64,000 nucleotides of DNA from Hephaestia sp. MAHUQ-44 (GTDB lineage Bacteria; Pseudomonadota; Alphaproteobacteria; Sphingomonadales; Sphingomonadaceae): contig NZ_JAMSLX010000007.1 in the NCBI RefSeq assembly GCF_023806085.1, positions 62,001-126,000 on the forward strand. The letters run 5' to 3'. The position numbers were made by a program, and so were the translations under genes. Below, piece by piece: positions 35,101 through 43,504 of this stretch; the stretch's first letter is position 1; the number at the start of each line of letters is the position of its first letter. The notes under the pieces were generated by a model. It worked only from the letters and a program-made list of their open reading frames with translations. It was not told where the DNA came from and searched no databases.

Positions 35101-37977
35101 GTCGCTCGTCGCCGAGCAGCGGGCGTCGAGCCTGGTCGTCTGCATCTGGTTGTCATAGGCGTAGAAGCCGCCGATCAGCCGCCGCCGCGCGGTCAGGATC
35201 TGGCGGCTGTAGACCGCGACCGAAATCTTGCGGCCCTTGACCGGCTTGCCCGCGGTATCGAGCGCGACCAGCCGCAGCCGCAGATCGTCCTGCTTCATCA
35301 TCCAGCCGTCGGTCTTGACGCCGAGTTGAATCGCCGACGGATAGAGCGCGATCTGCTGCGAGGCGGTGAGCGTCTCGCCGTTCGCGTCCTGATAATCCAT
35401 CTCGACCCGCATGCTCGCGGGGCCGTCGAGGCTCTGCGGCACGTCGACCGCGCTGCGCGCGGTGCCGTCGGCACCCAGCGTCAACGGGATCGTCTGCGTC
35501 GGCGGCAGCGGGCTCGCGGTCTCCTCGCCATCGGGGTTGAGCGGCTTGACGCCCTCCACCACCTTGGCGCCGCCGAAGCTGTAGCCGTCATAGCCTTGCG
35601 GCGATGGCACGCTGTCGAACCAGCCGACCCTGAGGCTGACCGGCAGGCGCGAGGCGCCGCCGCCCGAAAGATAACCGACGAACAGGTCGAGCGGCACCGA
35701 TTTGGGTTTCACCTGCGCTTCTTTGGGCCCGGTGATCGTCGCGCGCATCGTCGGCAGGCGATATTCGTCGACGCGGAAGCTCTGGTCGGTCCAGACCGTG
35801 TTGTCGTCGGTAACGACGGTGAGATCGTAATCGCCCATCGGGGCGCCCTTAGGCACCACCCATGAGGATTCGCCGGTGCCGTTGGCGTCGATCTTGAGCG
35901 GTAGTTCGAACTGGGTGTCCGATCCACGATGCGACAGTTTGAGCGTGCCGGTGAAGGCGGGCGATGCCGCGAAGCCGGTGGCCTTGGGCTGGCGCACGAT
36001 ATGCTTCATGTGGATCGTCTCGCCCTGGCGGACGAGCGCGCGGTCGAACACGGTATGGAACACCGGTTCGGTTGCTGAATAACCATAAGGCAGGTCGAAA
36101 TCGTATGGGCGGATGCCCTCGTCCCAGCCGGTCAGGACGAAGCTCATGTCGTCGCCCAGCCGCGCGCTGACGATCAGCGGGTGGGGCGCGCTCTGGCTTT
36201 CGCAATTGCCGTAATTTTCGGGTTCGGGCAGCCCGGCGGGAATGTTGAGACCGCCGCTGCGATCGGTCACACCCTTGGCGAGCAGCGTGCCGGTGCAACT
36301 GTCGCTGATCTGGACGCGCGCATTGGCGATCGGCTTGCCGGTGTCGAGCGCGGTCACCCAGACGAGCGAGCGGTCGCGGCCCCATTTGAAATGCACCGAC
36401 ATGTTGGTGACGAGCGCTGCCGCGGCGACATAGCGCGGTGCATCGCGGCCGAGCAGCGCCTTGCCGAGCGCCGGACTCGCCAGTTCGACGACATAGAATC
36501 CGGGTTGTTTCAGCGGTATCCCGACAACTTCGAAAGTCTTGCCCTTGCCCGGCAGCGCGAGATTCATCGGCGTGCCCGTTCCATCGCTCAGGATCGGTTC
36601 GGCCCCGGTGTCGTTGATCCGCACGCGCTCCTTGCCGCGCGTCTCCTCGTGGCTCTTGTAATTGTCGGCCTGGTCGACCTTGCGCAGCCATTCGGCGATC
36701 TCGCGGTCCGATCCGTTGACGCGCAGGCGCTGGCCGCTGATTGCCACGTTACGGCCCTGTAGCGCGGGTTCGACGTTACGGACCGTGACGGGCAAGACGC
36801 CGCCCTGGCTCGCCTCGAGGATGCCGAATCCTGCGGCAAATTTTACCAGCGGCGGCGCCTCGTCGATACGCACCTCGAGCGGAAAGCGTTCGGCGTTCGA
36901 CAGCATCCGGCCGCTTTCGTCCTTGATATCGGCGGGCAGTGTCAGCTTGGCGGTAACCGCGGGGGGTAACGGTGCCTTGAAGGTGAGGTCGGCGATCGTC
37001 GCCTTGCCCCTGGCGCTCTTGTCGATCGTCGGCGCGATCTGCGCGCCGTCGGGCATGACCAGCCGGATCGCGTTCGCTTGGTCCATCGCGATCGGCGCCG
37101 AGAAGCGGACATGCGCGTCCTCGACGGGGTTGCAGCCCGCCTGCGGGTTGACGCGGCCGCACTCGAAGCGGGCCGCGAAGGCCTTGCGCACGGTGAAGTC
37201 GAAGCGCTGTTCGGCACCGGCAGTCTTGCCGTTGGCACCCTTGATACCCGCGCCCCAGACCAGCGCCATGTCGCGCCCCGGCGGTAGCGGGCGACGGCAT
37301 TTGAGTGCAGTCACGCCGGCAAGGAGTTGCTCACGCTGGCCGACGTCCTCGGGCAATGTCTGGGGCATGCCTGCCTGATCGAGGAAGTGACCGATCTCCC
37401 ATAGATCGGTGCCCATTGCGCCGAGCAGCTTGGCGGGCACCGATCTGTCGAGCACGTCGACGGCGATTTTCTCGCCGATGCCGTCGACCGCGCAATAGGC
37501 GCCCGTGGCCACCGATTGCGGTGTCGCGGGCATATTCGCGGCGACGAGGAACACCTGATCTTCCTCGATGTCGCCGCCATAGCGATAAGGAAGCACGGCG
37601 CGCGCGACGGGGCCGCCGCTATCGACGGTGAAATGGCGCTGGCCGCCGATCGCATAGCCCGACAGGCTTTTCAGATCGTCGCGCAGATCGAAATTGCACG
37701 TGACGCCACCCGGCAGCGGGCGTGCGAATTCATGGACGAAGGTGGTCTGATCGACCCAGCGCCCCTGCCCCTCGACCGGGCATTTGACAGTGAAGGGCGT
37801 GGCCGCGCGCGGATCGCCCAGCGGCACCATCGCCTGATTGAAGCGCACCGTGAATCGTTCGATCGCGCCGTCGCCGATCCCAGGTGATGCCATCACCACC
37901 TGCGGTCCGCTGTCGCCGAGTGCGGCAAATGGAGCGAGCATGGCAGCAAGCAGCGCCGCGCGAGCGAAAAGCTTCAT
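32185..37977 (-). CDS. yfhM: Alpha-2-macroglobulin family protein with thioester motif
   Basis: This very large protein (1930 residues) has a signal peptide MKLFARAALLAAMLAPFAAL and no lipobox Cys, so it is probably soluble periplasmic, unlike the E. coli lipoprotein. It has MG1-type and repeated macroglobulin beta domains, a bait-like region, and the thioester CIEQ at residues 1463-1466 (PYVCIEQLLSRAI) in the complement-like helical domain. It would trap proteases that breach the outer membrane, with PbpC repairing the murein. ATG 37977 is set by the signal peptide. A palindrome sits 66 bases upstream. Confidence 0.95.
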   Translation of the reverse strand: MKLFARAALLAAMLAPFAALGDSGPQVVMASPGIGDGAIERFTVRFNQAMVPLGDPRAATPFTVKCPVEGQGRWVDQTTFVHEFARPLPGGVTCNFDLRDDLKSLSGYAIGGQRHFTVDSGGPVARAVLPYRYGGDIEEDQVFLVAANMPATPQSVATGAYCAVDGIGEKIAVDVLDRSVPAKLLGAMGTDLWEIGHFLDQAGMPQTLPEDVGQREQLLAGVTALKCRRPLPPGRDMALVWGAGIKGANGKTAGAEQRFDFTVRKAFAARFECGRVNPQAGCNPVEDAHVRFSAPIAMDQANAIRLVMPDGAQIAPTIDKSARGKATIADLTFKAPLPPAVTAKLTLPADIKDESGRMLSNAERFPLEVRIDEAPPLVKFAAGFGILEASQGGVLPVTVRNVEPALQGRNVAISGQRLRVNGSDREIAEWLRKVDQADNYKSHEETRGKERVRINDTGAEPILSDGTGTPMNLALPGKGKTFEVVGIPLKQPGFYVVELASPALGKALLGRDAPRYVAAAALVTNMSVHFKWGRDRSLVWVTALDTGKPIANARVQISDSCTGTLLAKGVTDRSGGLNIPAGLPEPENYGNCESQSAPHPLIVSARLGDDMSFVLTGWDEGIRPYDFDLPYGYSATEPVFHTVFDRALVRQGETIHMKHIVRQPKATGFAASPAFTGTLKLSHRGSDTQFELPLKIDANGTGESSWVVPKGAPMGDYDLTVVTDDNTVWTDQSFRVDEYRLPTMRATITGPKEAQVKPKSVPLDLFVGYLSGGGASRLPVSLRVGWFDSVPSPQGYDGYSFGGAKVVEGVKPLNPDGEETASPLPPTQTIPLTLGADGTARSAVDVPQSLDGPASMRVEMDYQDANGETLTASQQIALYPSAIQLGVKTDGWMMKQDDLRLRLVALDTAGKPVKGRKISVAVYSRQILTARRRLIGGFYAYDNQMQTTRLDARCSATSDAQGLAWCTLAPDVSGEVYVVATTTDSAGNQARATRSVWLAGDDDWWFGGDNGDRMDVIPERQEYKAGETARFQVRMPFRSAHALVTVEREGVLASYVTAISGKDPVIEVKLPGSYAPDVYVSVLAVRGRVDGFWSWLSHLAYKWGLPFGSPVATRPTATVDLAKPAYRLGIAKVKVGWEAHRLEVAVKADRERYAARATANVDVQVKRPDGTPARAADVAFVAVDEALLQLAPNPSWDVLDAMMGERPLSVLTSTAQMQVVGKRHYGRKALAPGGGGGEGDLSGLNRTNFQPVLLWKGHVALDAQGHARIAVPLSDSLSSFKLVAIATEGANLFGTGSTSVRTAQDLSLYSGLPPLVRSGDFFAAGFTLRNGSDKPMTVTATVDVQPRVATGKPLTLTIPAGGAAPIAWNLTAPEGVSNLKWHVTARSTDGKTDQLTVDQEVIPAVPVSVWAATLTRVSGGNIPIAAPAGALPGRGTIDIRLSDTLAPPMAGVRAFMAAYPYVCIEQLLSRAIVLDDQAAWQSLAAELPLYQAPDGLLRYFPSDTLDGSEALTAYVLSISSEAGLPLPDGVRTRMIEALGAVIDGRLRNQSYGDPRLTRLAALAALARAGAASPAMLGQIGMPPGEMPTGVLADYLITLDHIEGLANGADLKASVAAALRTRLVYEGTRLDISDSSKAPWWLMSSNDEAAIKALIATLGRPGWQDDAPKMMVGVAQRQLRGRWDTTPSNAWGAIAVRKFAQLYPATAITGTTTLTLGTRTVSRDWPLASDARAIALPLPARQTSLVLRQTGGEGPWATVSVSAAVPLTKPLAAGYQVKRQVSAVSQRTKGVLTRGDVLKVTIQVEATAERNWVVVSDPIPAGATIIGDLGGQSQMLAEQGSDGGGIRFLATDGSGKLWDVQAGVQAAYIERRNDAWRAYFDWVPRGRFEVSYLVRLNGAGHFQLPPTHVEAMYSPEIHADLPNQPVTVRQR

Positions 37978-38042
37978 CGGTCGTTCCCCGTTCTGCGCGC
38001 CCCAAACGGACAAAACTACCCTGCGAGACCGGCAAGTCCAGC

Positions 38043-38073
38043 GCAAGTTTTTCGCATAATACGAAAAACTTGC
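38043..38073. promoter_or_regulatory. Perfect 12-bp palindrome between divergent genes
   Basis: GCAAGTTTTTCG (38043-38054) and CGAAAAACTTGC (38062-38073) flank CATAATA, between the alpha-2-macroglobulin gene and the divergent glycosyltransferase gene. Its AT-rich centre and location suggest an operator or overlapping divergent promoters rather than a terminator, since no gene ends here. Confidence 0.55.
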
Positions 38074-38132
38074 TTAACGTCTTGGGTAGCGCGACCATCA
38101 GGCTTTCCGACTCGGGGGGAGGCTCGGAAGCC

Positions 38133-39542
38133 GTGGACTGGGGCTGGGTCGTCTGGGGGCTCGATGCTGTGGTGCGTGAGGCGATGCTGTTCGCAGCGGT
38201 CGGCTTCCTGATCGGCGGCATTGATGATCTCGCGATCGATGCCATCTTCTTCGTCCGCACTGGCTGGCGTCGGGCAACCGTGATGCGTCGTTACGCGCGC
38301 GCGCGGCTCGCCGATTTCGTCGTCGCGCAGGACGCCGACCGGCTCGTCATCTTCGTTGCCGCATGGGACGAATCGCGCGTGATCGGCGCGATGCTGGACA
38401 CCGCATTGGCGCGGATCGATCATCCCAATTACCGGCTCTATGTCGGCGTCTATCCCAATGATCGCGCCACCATTGATGCCGTGGCCGAAATCGCAGCGGG
38501 CGATGGGCGTGTACGGCTGGTGATCGGCCCGCGGCCGGGTCCGACGACCAAGGCCGATTGCCTCAACGCGTTGTGGCGGGCGCTGCTGCGCGATGAGACG
38601 GCCGAAGGAGGACGCGCCAAGGCGGTCGTGCTCCACGATGCTGAAGATGTCGTCCATGCCGGTGAGCTTGCGATCTTCGATCGCCTGATCGATCGGCATT
38701 GGGTCGTTCAACTCCCCGTTCTCCCGCTCCCCGACCAATGTTCGCGGTTCGTCTCGGGGCATTATCTCGATGAATTCTCGGAGGCGCACACCAAGCAACT
38801 GGTTGTCCGTGAAGCATTGGGCGCGGGACTGCCGCTCGCCGGGGTCGGCTGCGCGATCGCGCGCGCCGCGCTCGATGCGATCGCGACGCTGCGCGGTGGC
38901 GTGCCGTTCGACGAATCGAGCCTGACTGAGGATTATGAGTTCGGGCTGCGCGTCGGTGTGCTCGGCGGCAGCGGTATTCTGGCGCGTATCCCCGAATATC
39001 CCGGCGGGCCGGTGGTCGCGGTCCGCGCCTATTTTCCCGCGACGCTCGACGCGGCGGTGCGGCAAAAGGCGCGCTGGCTGGTCGGCATCGCGCTGGCGGG
39101 GTGGGATCGCACCGGCTGGGGGCAGCGGCGCCATCTCGGCGAGCGCTGGATGCGGATGCGTGATCGCCGGGCGCCGCTCGCGGTGCTGGTGCTCGCGGCT
39201 GCTTATTTCGCGCTGGTGGTGTGGGGCGCGGCAACAGCCCTCCATTGGTCGACCGGAATCGCGCCGCCGCGGCTCGATGGGATGTTTAGTCTCCTGCTCT
39301 CGATCAACGCGATCCTGTTGGTGTGGCGGCTCGCGATGCGCGTCTGTTTCACCGGGCTCTCTTATGGTCGTCGCGAGGCATTGTGGGCACTGCCGCGCGC
39401 GTTTGTCGGCAATGTGATTGCAATGTTCGCGGTGCGCCGCGCGATCTGGCGCTATCTCGGGATGCTCGCAGGGCGTGCGCCACGTTGGGACAAAACGGCG
39501 CACCACTTTCCCACAGACGATGCGACCGAGCCGGTGCTGTGA
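38133..39542 (+). CDS. NfrB-like membrane glycosyltransferase (GT2 family)
   Basis: From GTG 38133 the protein has 469 residues: an N-terminal helix (AMLFAAVGFLIGGIDDLAID), a GT2 catalytic domain with HDAED (168-172), TED (265-267) and QKARW (311-315), and two C-terminal helices. This is the layout of NfrB, the phage N4 adsorption protein B that polymerises a surface glycan in E. coli. NfrB is about 745 residues with a C-terminal c-di-GMP-binding MshEN domain; that part is absent here. The start is uncertain; TTG codons upstream are possible. It overlaps the next gene (GTGA). Confidence 0.85.
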   Translation: MDWGWVVWGLDAVVREAMLFAAVGFLIGGIDDLAIDAIFFVRTGWRRATVMRRYARARLADFVVAQDADRLVIFVAAWDESRVIGAMLDTALARIDHPNYRLYVGVYPNDRATIDAVAEIAAGDGRVRLVIGPRPGPTTKADCLNALWRALLRDETAEGGRAKAVVLHDAEDVVHAGELAIFDRLIDRHWVVQLPVLPLPDQCSRFVSGHYLDEFSEAHTKQLVVREALGAGLPLAGVGCAIARAALDAIATLRGGVPFDESSLTEDYEFGLRVGVLGGSGILARIPEYPGGPVVAVRAYFPATLDAAVRQKARWLVGIALAGWDRTGWGQRRHLGERWMRMRDRRAPLAVLVLAAAYFALVVWGAATALHWSTGIAPPRLDGMFSLLLSINAILLVWRLAMRVCFTGLSYGRREALWALPRAFVGNVIAMFAVRRAIWRYLGMLAGRAPRWDKTAHHFPTDDATEPVL

Positions 39543-40564
39543 GCGCCGGTGGCCGCCCGCTGCGCTTTCTCGCGATTGTGCTGGGTGGCTGGATCACGCT
39601 GCGGGTGGTGATGCTGTGGCCGGCGCTCAAAACCCCCGCTGCTGCCGTCGCCGTCTCCCTCCCGTACCGGGTGACCGCGAAGATCCCCGATCATGCATTC
39701 GTACCGCACCCGCCGTCCCGACGCGTCGAGGATCGGCGGCCGGGGGCGAGTCCGGTTTGGATGCGCCGCCGCGGGGTCGCGGTGCGCGCGCCGATCATCG
39801 CGGCATTGCGTCTTCCGCCTTCCGAGGTGGCTCGATCGTTGTCCAACACGACGGATACGCTCGCGCTTGCCCAGCGTACCGGGCATGACCCCGCCAGCTT
39901 ACCGCTCGCCCCGCGCGCGGCGGCACCCGATTCGCGCTGGCTGGCAAGCGGCTGGATCGTACTGCGCGGCGATGGCGCGCCCGGTGCGGCGTTTGGCGGT
40001 AGTCAGCTTGGCGGCAGTCAGGCTGGCGCGCGGCTCGTCTATACGATCGATCAGCGCCGTCACATTGCGCTGGTCGGGCGCGTGGCGACGCCGCTCCGGG
40101 GGAACGGGCGCGAGGTAGCGCTGGGGGTTGAGTGGCAACCGATCCGCGCGCCAGTTCGGATGGTTGCCGAGCAACGGCTCGCCATCGATGGCGGCAAGGG
40201 CGGCCCGACGATCGGTGTGATCGGTGGTGTTGGTCCGGTAGCGGTGGCGCCGGGTGTGACGCTTGAGGCTTATGGCCAGGCCGGCGCGATTGCTCGTCGC
40301 GGCGGAGAGGGATTCGCCGATGGTGCGGCGCGGCTTGCGCATCGGGTCGCCACGATCGGGGGTGTCGGTATCGATCTTGGTGCAGGGGTTTGGGGTGCGG
40401 CGCAGCGCGACGCGGCGCGCCTTGATGCAGGCCCCTCAATGGCTGTCGATCTGTCGCTGGGGCAGCGTGCGCATGTTCGCCTGTCGCTCGATTGGCGGGC
40501 CCGGCTGGCGGGGGATACGCGGCCGGGGTCGGGGCCGGCGCTATCGCTCGGCACCGATTTTTGA
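39539..40564 (+). CDS. Secreted/anchored beta-rich protein, similar to NfrA C-terminal domain
   Basis: This 341-residue protein has an N-terminal hydrophobic anchor or signal (RFLAIVLGGWITLRVVMLWP), then a Pro/Arg-rich spacer. The C-terminal 170 residues alternate short beta strands and end LSLDWRARL...GPALSLGTDF, resembling the outer-membrane barrel end of NfrA. It overlaps the NfrB-like gene by four bases, so the two products probably act together in export of a glycan. NfrA itself is about 990 residues with TPR repeats, which are lacking here. The assignment is by context plus pattern and is tentative. Confidence 0.65.
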   Translation: MSAGGRPLRFLAIVLGGWITLRVVMLWPALKTPAAAVAVSLPYRVTAKIPDHAFVPHPPSRRVEDRRPGASPVWMRRRGVAVRAPIIAALRLPPSEVARSLSNTTDTLALAQRTGHDPASLPLAPRAAAPDSRWLASGWIVLRGDGAPGAAFGGSQLGGSQAGARLVYTIDQRRHIALVGRVATPLRGNGREVALGVEWQPIRAPVRMVAEQRLAIDGGKGGPTIGVIGGVGPVAVAPGVTLEAYGQAGAIARRGGEGFADGAARLAHRVATIGGVGIDLGAGVWGAAQRDAARLDAGPSMAVDLSLGQRAHVRLSLDWRARLAGDTRPGSGPALSLGTDF

Positions 40565-40619
40565 CGCACCGCGACATGCCGATGCTATCGCCGCGACGAC
40601 GAACGCGATACCATCGGGG

Positions 40620-41534
40620 ATGGACGTCTACCTGCCCATCGCCAATCTCTCGGTAAATGCGTTCGTGATCGTCCTGCTGGGCGGCGGCGTCGGGATATTG
40701 TCGGGGATGTTCGGGGTCGGCGGCGGCTTTCTCACGACTCCGCTGCTGATCGTCTACGGTATCCCGCCCACCGTCGCTGCGGCGACCTCGGCCAGTCAGG
40801 TCACCGGCTCCAGCGTTTCGGGTGTTCTCGCGCATGTCGGGCGTCAGGGCGTCGATATGAAGATGGGGGTTGTGCTCGTTACCGGCGGCATCGTCGGGAC
40901 GGTTGCGGGCGGCTGGTTGTTCGCGTTGCTCCAGGCCACCGGTCAGATCGATACCGTGATCGCGCTGATCTACGTCGTGCTGCTCGGTGGCATCGGCGGG
41001 ATGATGGCGGTCGAATCGCTGCAGGCAATCGCGGTGGTGCGTGGCGCCACGCCGCGTCGGCCGCGCAAGCGCAGGCATCATCCGATGATCGCGGCATTGC
41101 CGTTTCGCACGCGTTTCTATGCCTCGGGGCTCTATATCTCGCCGCTGGGGCCGTTGATGCTCGGCTTCTTCACCGGTATCCTCACGGTGCTGCTCGGCGT
41201 CGGCGGGGGTTTCATCATGGTGCCGGCGATGCTCTATCTACTGGGGATGAGCACTGCGGTGGTGGTTGGTACATCGTTGTTCCAGACCCTGTTCGTCACC
41301 GTGATCGCGACGATGGTGCACGCCACTACCACCAAGGCGGTCGATATCGTGCTCGCGGTGCTCCTGTTGATCGGATCGGTGGCGGGCGCGCAGATCGGCG
41401 CGCGGCTGGGGACGCGGATCAAACCCGAATATCTGCGGCTGCTGCTCGCGGTGATGGTGCTCGCGGTCGCGGTGCGTATGGCGGTCGGGCTCGGCTGGCG
41501 GCCGCCCGAACTCTATTCGGTCGACCTGCTGTGA
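40620..41534 (+). CDS. TauE/SafE family sulfite exporter-like permease
   Basis: This 304-residue membrane protein has two TauE repeats: GGGVGILSGMFGVGGGFLTTP near the N terminus (first 20 residues of the motif) and FFTGILTVLLGVGGGFIMVP after the middle. The glycine-rich GVGGGF pair is diagnostic. Members export sulfite, sulfoacetate or other anions. The stop overlaps the TIGR02186 gene (GTGA at 41531), a pairing common in alphaproteobacteria, which suggests a joint function. The substrate is unknown. Confidence 0.93.
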   Translation: MDVYLPIANLSVNAFVIVLLGGGVGILSGMFGVGGGFLTTPLLIVYGIPPTVAAATSASQVTGSSVSGVLAHVGRQGVDMKMGVVLVTGGIVGTVAGGWLFALLQATGQIDTVIALIYVVLLGGIGGMMAVESLQAIAVVRGATPRRPRKRRHHPMIAALPFRTRFYASGLYISPLGPLMLGFFTGILTVLLGVGGGFIMVPAMLYLLGMSTAVVVGTSLFQTLFVTVIATMVHATTTKAVDIVLAVLLLIGSVAGAQIGARLGTRIKPEYLRLLLAVMVLAVAVRMAVGLGWRPPELYSVDLL

Positions 41535-42298
41535 GGCGGCGTATCTGGCCGTTGGTGCTGCTCGCGCCGCTGCTGATCGGGGCCGAGAAACCGACTCTGG
41601 TGCCCGATGTGTCACAACGCGATATCGAGATCGCGTACAGCTTCACCGGCGCCCAATTGCTGCTGTTCGGGGCGATCCTTTATCCCGGCGGGCGCGTGCC
41701 CGACGCGAAGGAGACGCCCGCCGAGGTGGTGGTCGTCGTCAAGGGCCCGACCCAATCGATCCTGCTGCGCGAGAAGCAGAAGATCGCCGGCATCTGGATC
41801 AACGCGGCAAGCATGCGTTTCCGCTCGGCGCCGTCCTTCTATGCGATCGCCTCGCCCGAGCCGATCGAGAAGCTGGTCGATGCGCGCACCCGCGCGATCT
41901 ACGAACTCGGGCTCGACAGCCTCCAGCTATCGCCCGCCTCGACCGCGCCGATCGCCGAGCAGACGCGGTTCGCCAAGGGGTTGGTCGACGTGCGCCACCG
42001 CACCGGCCTCTATGTCGAGGAACCCGCGGCGGTCGAGATCACCGATGGCGTGCTGTATCGCGCCCGGATCGCGATCCCCGCGCGCGTCCCTGTCGGCAAG
42101 TTCACCGCCGAGACTTTCCTGATCCAGGACGGCCGCGTGCTCGCCGCGGCGGTGCGCGAGATCGATATCCGCAAATCGGGCTTCGAGCGCTTCGTCGCCA
42201 GTGCGGCCGAGCATGCCTCGATCCTCTACGGCCTCACTGCCGTTGCGATCGCGATCGGGCTCGGCTGGTTCGCGGGCTGGATCGCGCGGCGGATTTAG
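41531..42298 (+). CDS. TIGR02186 family membrane-anchored protein
   Basis: This 255-residue protein has a short N-terminal signal (RIWPLVLLAPLLIGAEKPTL), a large extracytoplasmic domain (DVSQRDIEIAYSFTGAQLLL is the family signature) and one C-terminal membrane helix (ILYGLTAVAIAIGLGWFAGW). It belongs to the alphaproteobacterial TIGR02186/PF09608 family of unknown role that accompanies TauE/SafE permeases. Start GTG 41531 overlaps the permease stop, indicating translational coupling. No further gene follows in this orientation. Confidence 0.9.
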   Translation: MRRRIWPLVLLAPLLIGAEKPTLVPDVSQRDIEIAYSFTGAQLLLFGAILYPGGRVPDAKETPAEVVVVVKGPTQSILLREKQKIAGIWINAASMRFRSAPSFYAIASPEPIEKLVDARTRAIYELGLDSLQLSPASTAPIAEQTRFAKGLVDVRHRTGLYVEEPAAVEITDGVLYRARIAIPARVPVGKFTAETFLIQDGRVLAAAVREIDIRKSGFERFVASAAEHASILYGLTAVAIAIGLGWFAGWIARRI

Positions 42299-42373
42299 AG
42301 TGATGTCGAGCCGGATGGACTCATCTGGCGACTCGGAAGTAACGATAAACGAAAGATAATCCAGGCGCTGGCC

Positions 42374-43504
42374 TTAAGCCGCCTGCCCGGCAATCCACGT
42401 CCGTTCCACCGTCAGCGCGTCATCGGCCAGCACCAGGTCGGCGGCGAAGCCTGCGGCGATCGCGCCGGTGCGATCGGCCAGCCCGAGAAACGTCGCCGGG
42501 GTCGCCGACGCCATCGCGACCGCGGTCCTGAGCGACACCCGCCCTTGCGCGATCATATTGGCGACCGCTCCCGCCATTGTCAGCGTCGATCCCGCGAGCA
42601 CGCCGTCGGCGCCGCGCAGGATGTCGCCCTCGCGCCGGATCGTGCGACCTTGCAGCAGGAAGGTCGCTTCGGTCGAACCGACACTCGGCATCGCATCGGT
42701 GACGAGCATCAGCCGGTCGGTCCGCTTGGCGCGCACCGCGACGCGCACCGTCGCGGGATGGAGATGGTGGCCGTCGACGATGATCCCCGCCCAGGTCGCA
42801 TCATCCTCAAGCGCGGCGCCGACCATGCCCGGCGCGCGGTTGGCGAGCTGCGACATCGCGTTGAACAAATGGGTGAAGCCAGTCAGTCCGGCGTCGATCG
42901 CGCCGCGCACGGTCGCATAATCGGCGTCTGAATGCCCGGCCGAGACGATCACCCCGGCCGCCACCAGCCGCGCGATCTGCGCCGGTGTCGCGCGCTCGGG
43001 CGCCAGCGTCACCAGCGTGCGGCCGCGATGCGGGGTGGCGAGCAGATCGATCAGCCCGTCCTCAAGCTGGCGCAGCTTGGCTTCGGGATGGATTCCGCGC
43101 CGCAGCGGATTGAGGAACGGGCCCTCGATATGGATGCCCAATATCCCCGGCACGCCTTGCGCGATTGCCGCGTCGATCGCCGCGATCCCGCGTTCGACCA
43201 CCGACAGATCGTCGCTGATCAGCGTCGGCAGCAGCCCCGTGGTACCGAAACGGCGGTGTGCGGCGGCGATCGTGGCGATCGTCGCGACGCTCGGATCGGT
43301 GTTGAACAGCGCGCCGCCGCCGCCATTGACCTGACAATCGATGAACCCCGGCAACAGCAATTTGCCGCCAAGGTCGACGATCGTCGCATCGGCGGGCGGC
43401 GACGAGGAGATCTCGCGAATGTGCGCACCGTGGATCACGACGCAAACATCGTCGCGCAGCCCCGACGGCAGCAGCACGCGAGCGTTGCAAAGCGCTATTG
43501 CCAT
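42374..43504 (-). CDS. nagA: N-acetylglucosamine-6-phosphate deacetylase
   Basis: This 376-residue amidohydrolase converts GlcNAc-6-P to GlcN-6-P. Motifs: LLLPGFIDCQVNGGGG, GIHIEGPFLNPLRRGIHP (metal Glu), SAGHSDADY, FTHLFNAMSQLANR, GIIVDGHHLHP and the catalytic Asp in LVTDAM. The first metal-site His of other families is replaced by Gln (DCQVNG), normal for NagA. ATG 43504 overlaps the stop of the SIS-domain gene (ATGA). It is the last gene of the regulator-deaminase-deacetylase operon. Confidence 0.96.
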   Translation of the reverse strand: MAIALCNARVLLPSGLRDDVCVVIHGAHIREISSSPPADATIVDLGGKLLLPGFIDCQVNGGGGALFNTDPSVATIATIAAAHRRFGTTGLLPTLISDDLSVVERGIAAIDAAIAQGVPGILGIHIEGPFLNPLRRGIHPEAKLRQLEDGLIDLLATPHRGRTLVTLAPERATPAQIARLVAAGVIVSAGHSDADYATVRGAIDAGLTGFTHLFNAMSQLANRAPGMVGAALEDDATWAGIIVDGHHLHPATVRVAVRAKRTDRLMLVTDAMPSVGSTEATFLLQGRTIRREGDILRGADGVLAGSTLTMAGAVANMIAQGRVSLRTAVAMASATPATFLGLADRTGAIAAGFAADLVLADDALTVERTWIAGQAA

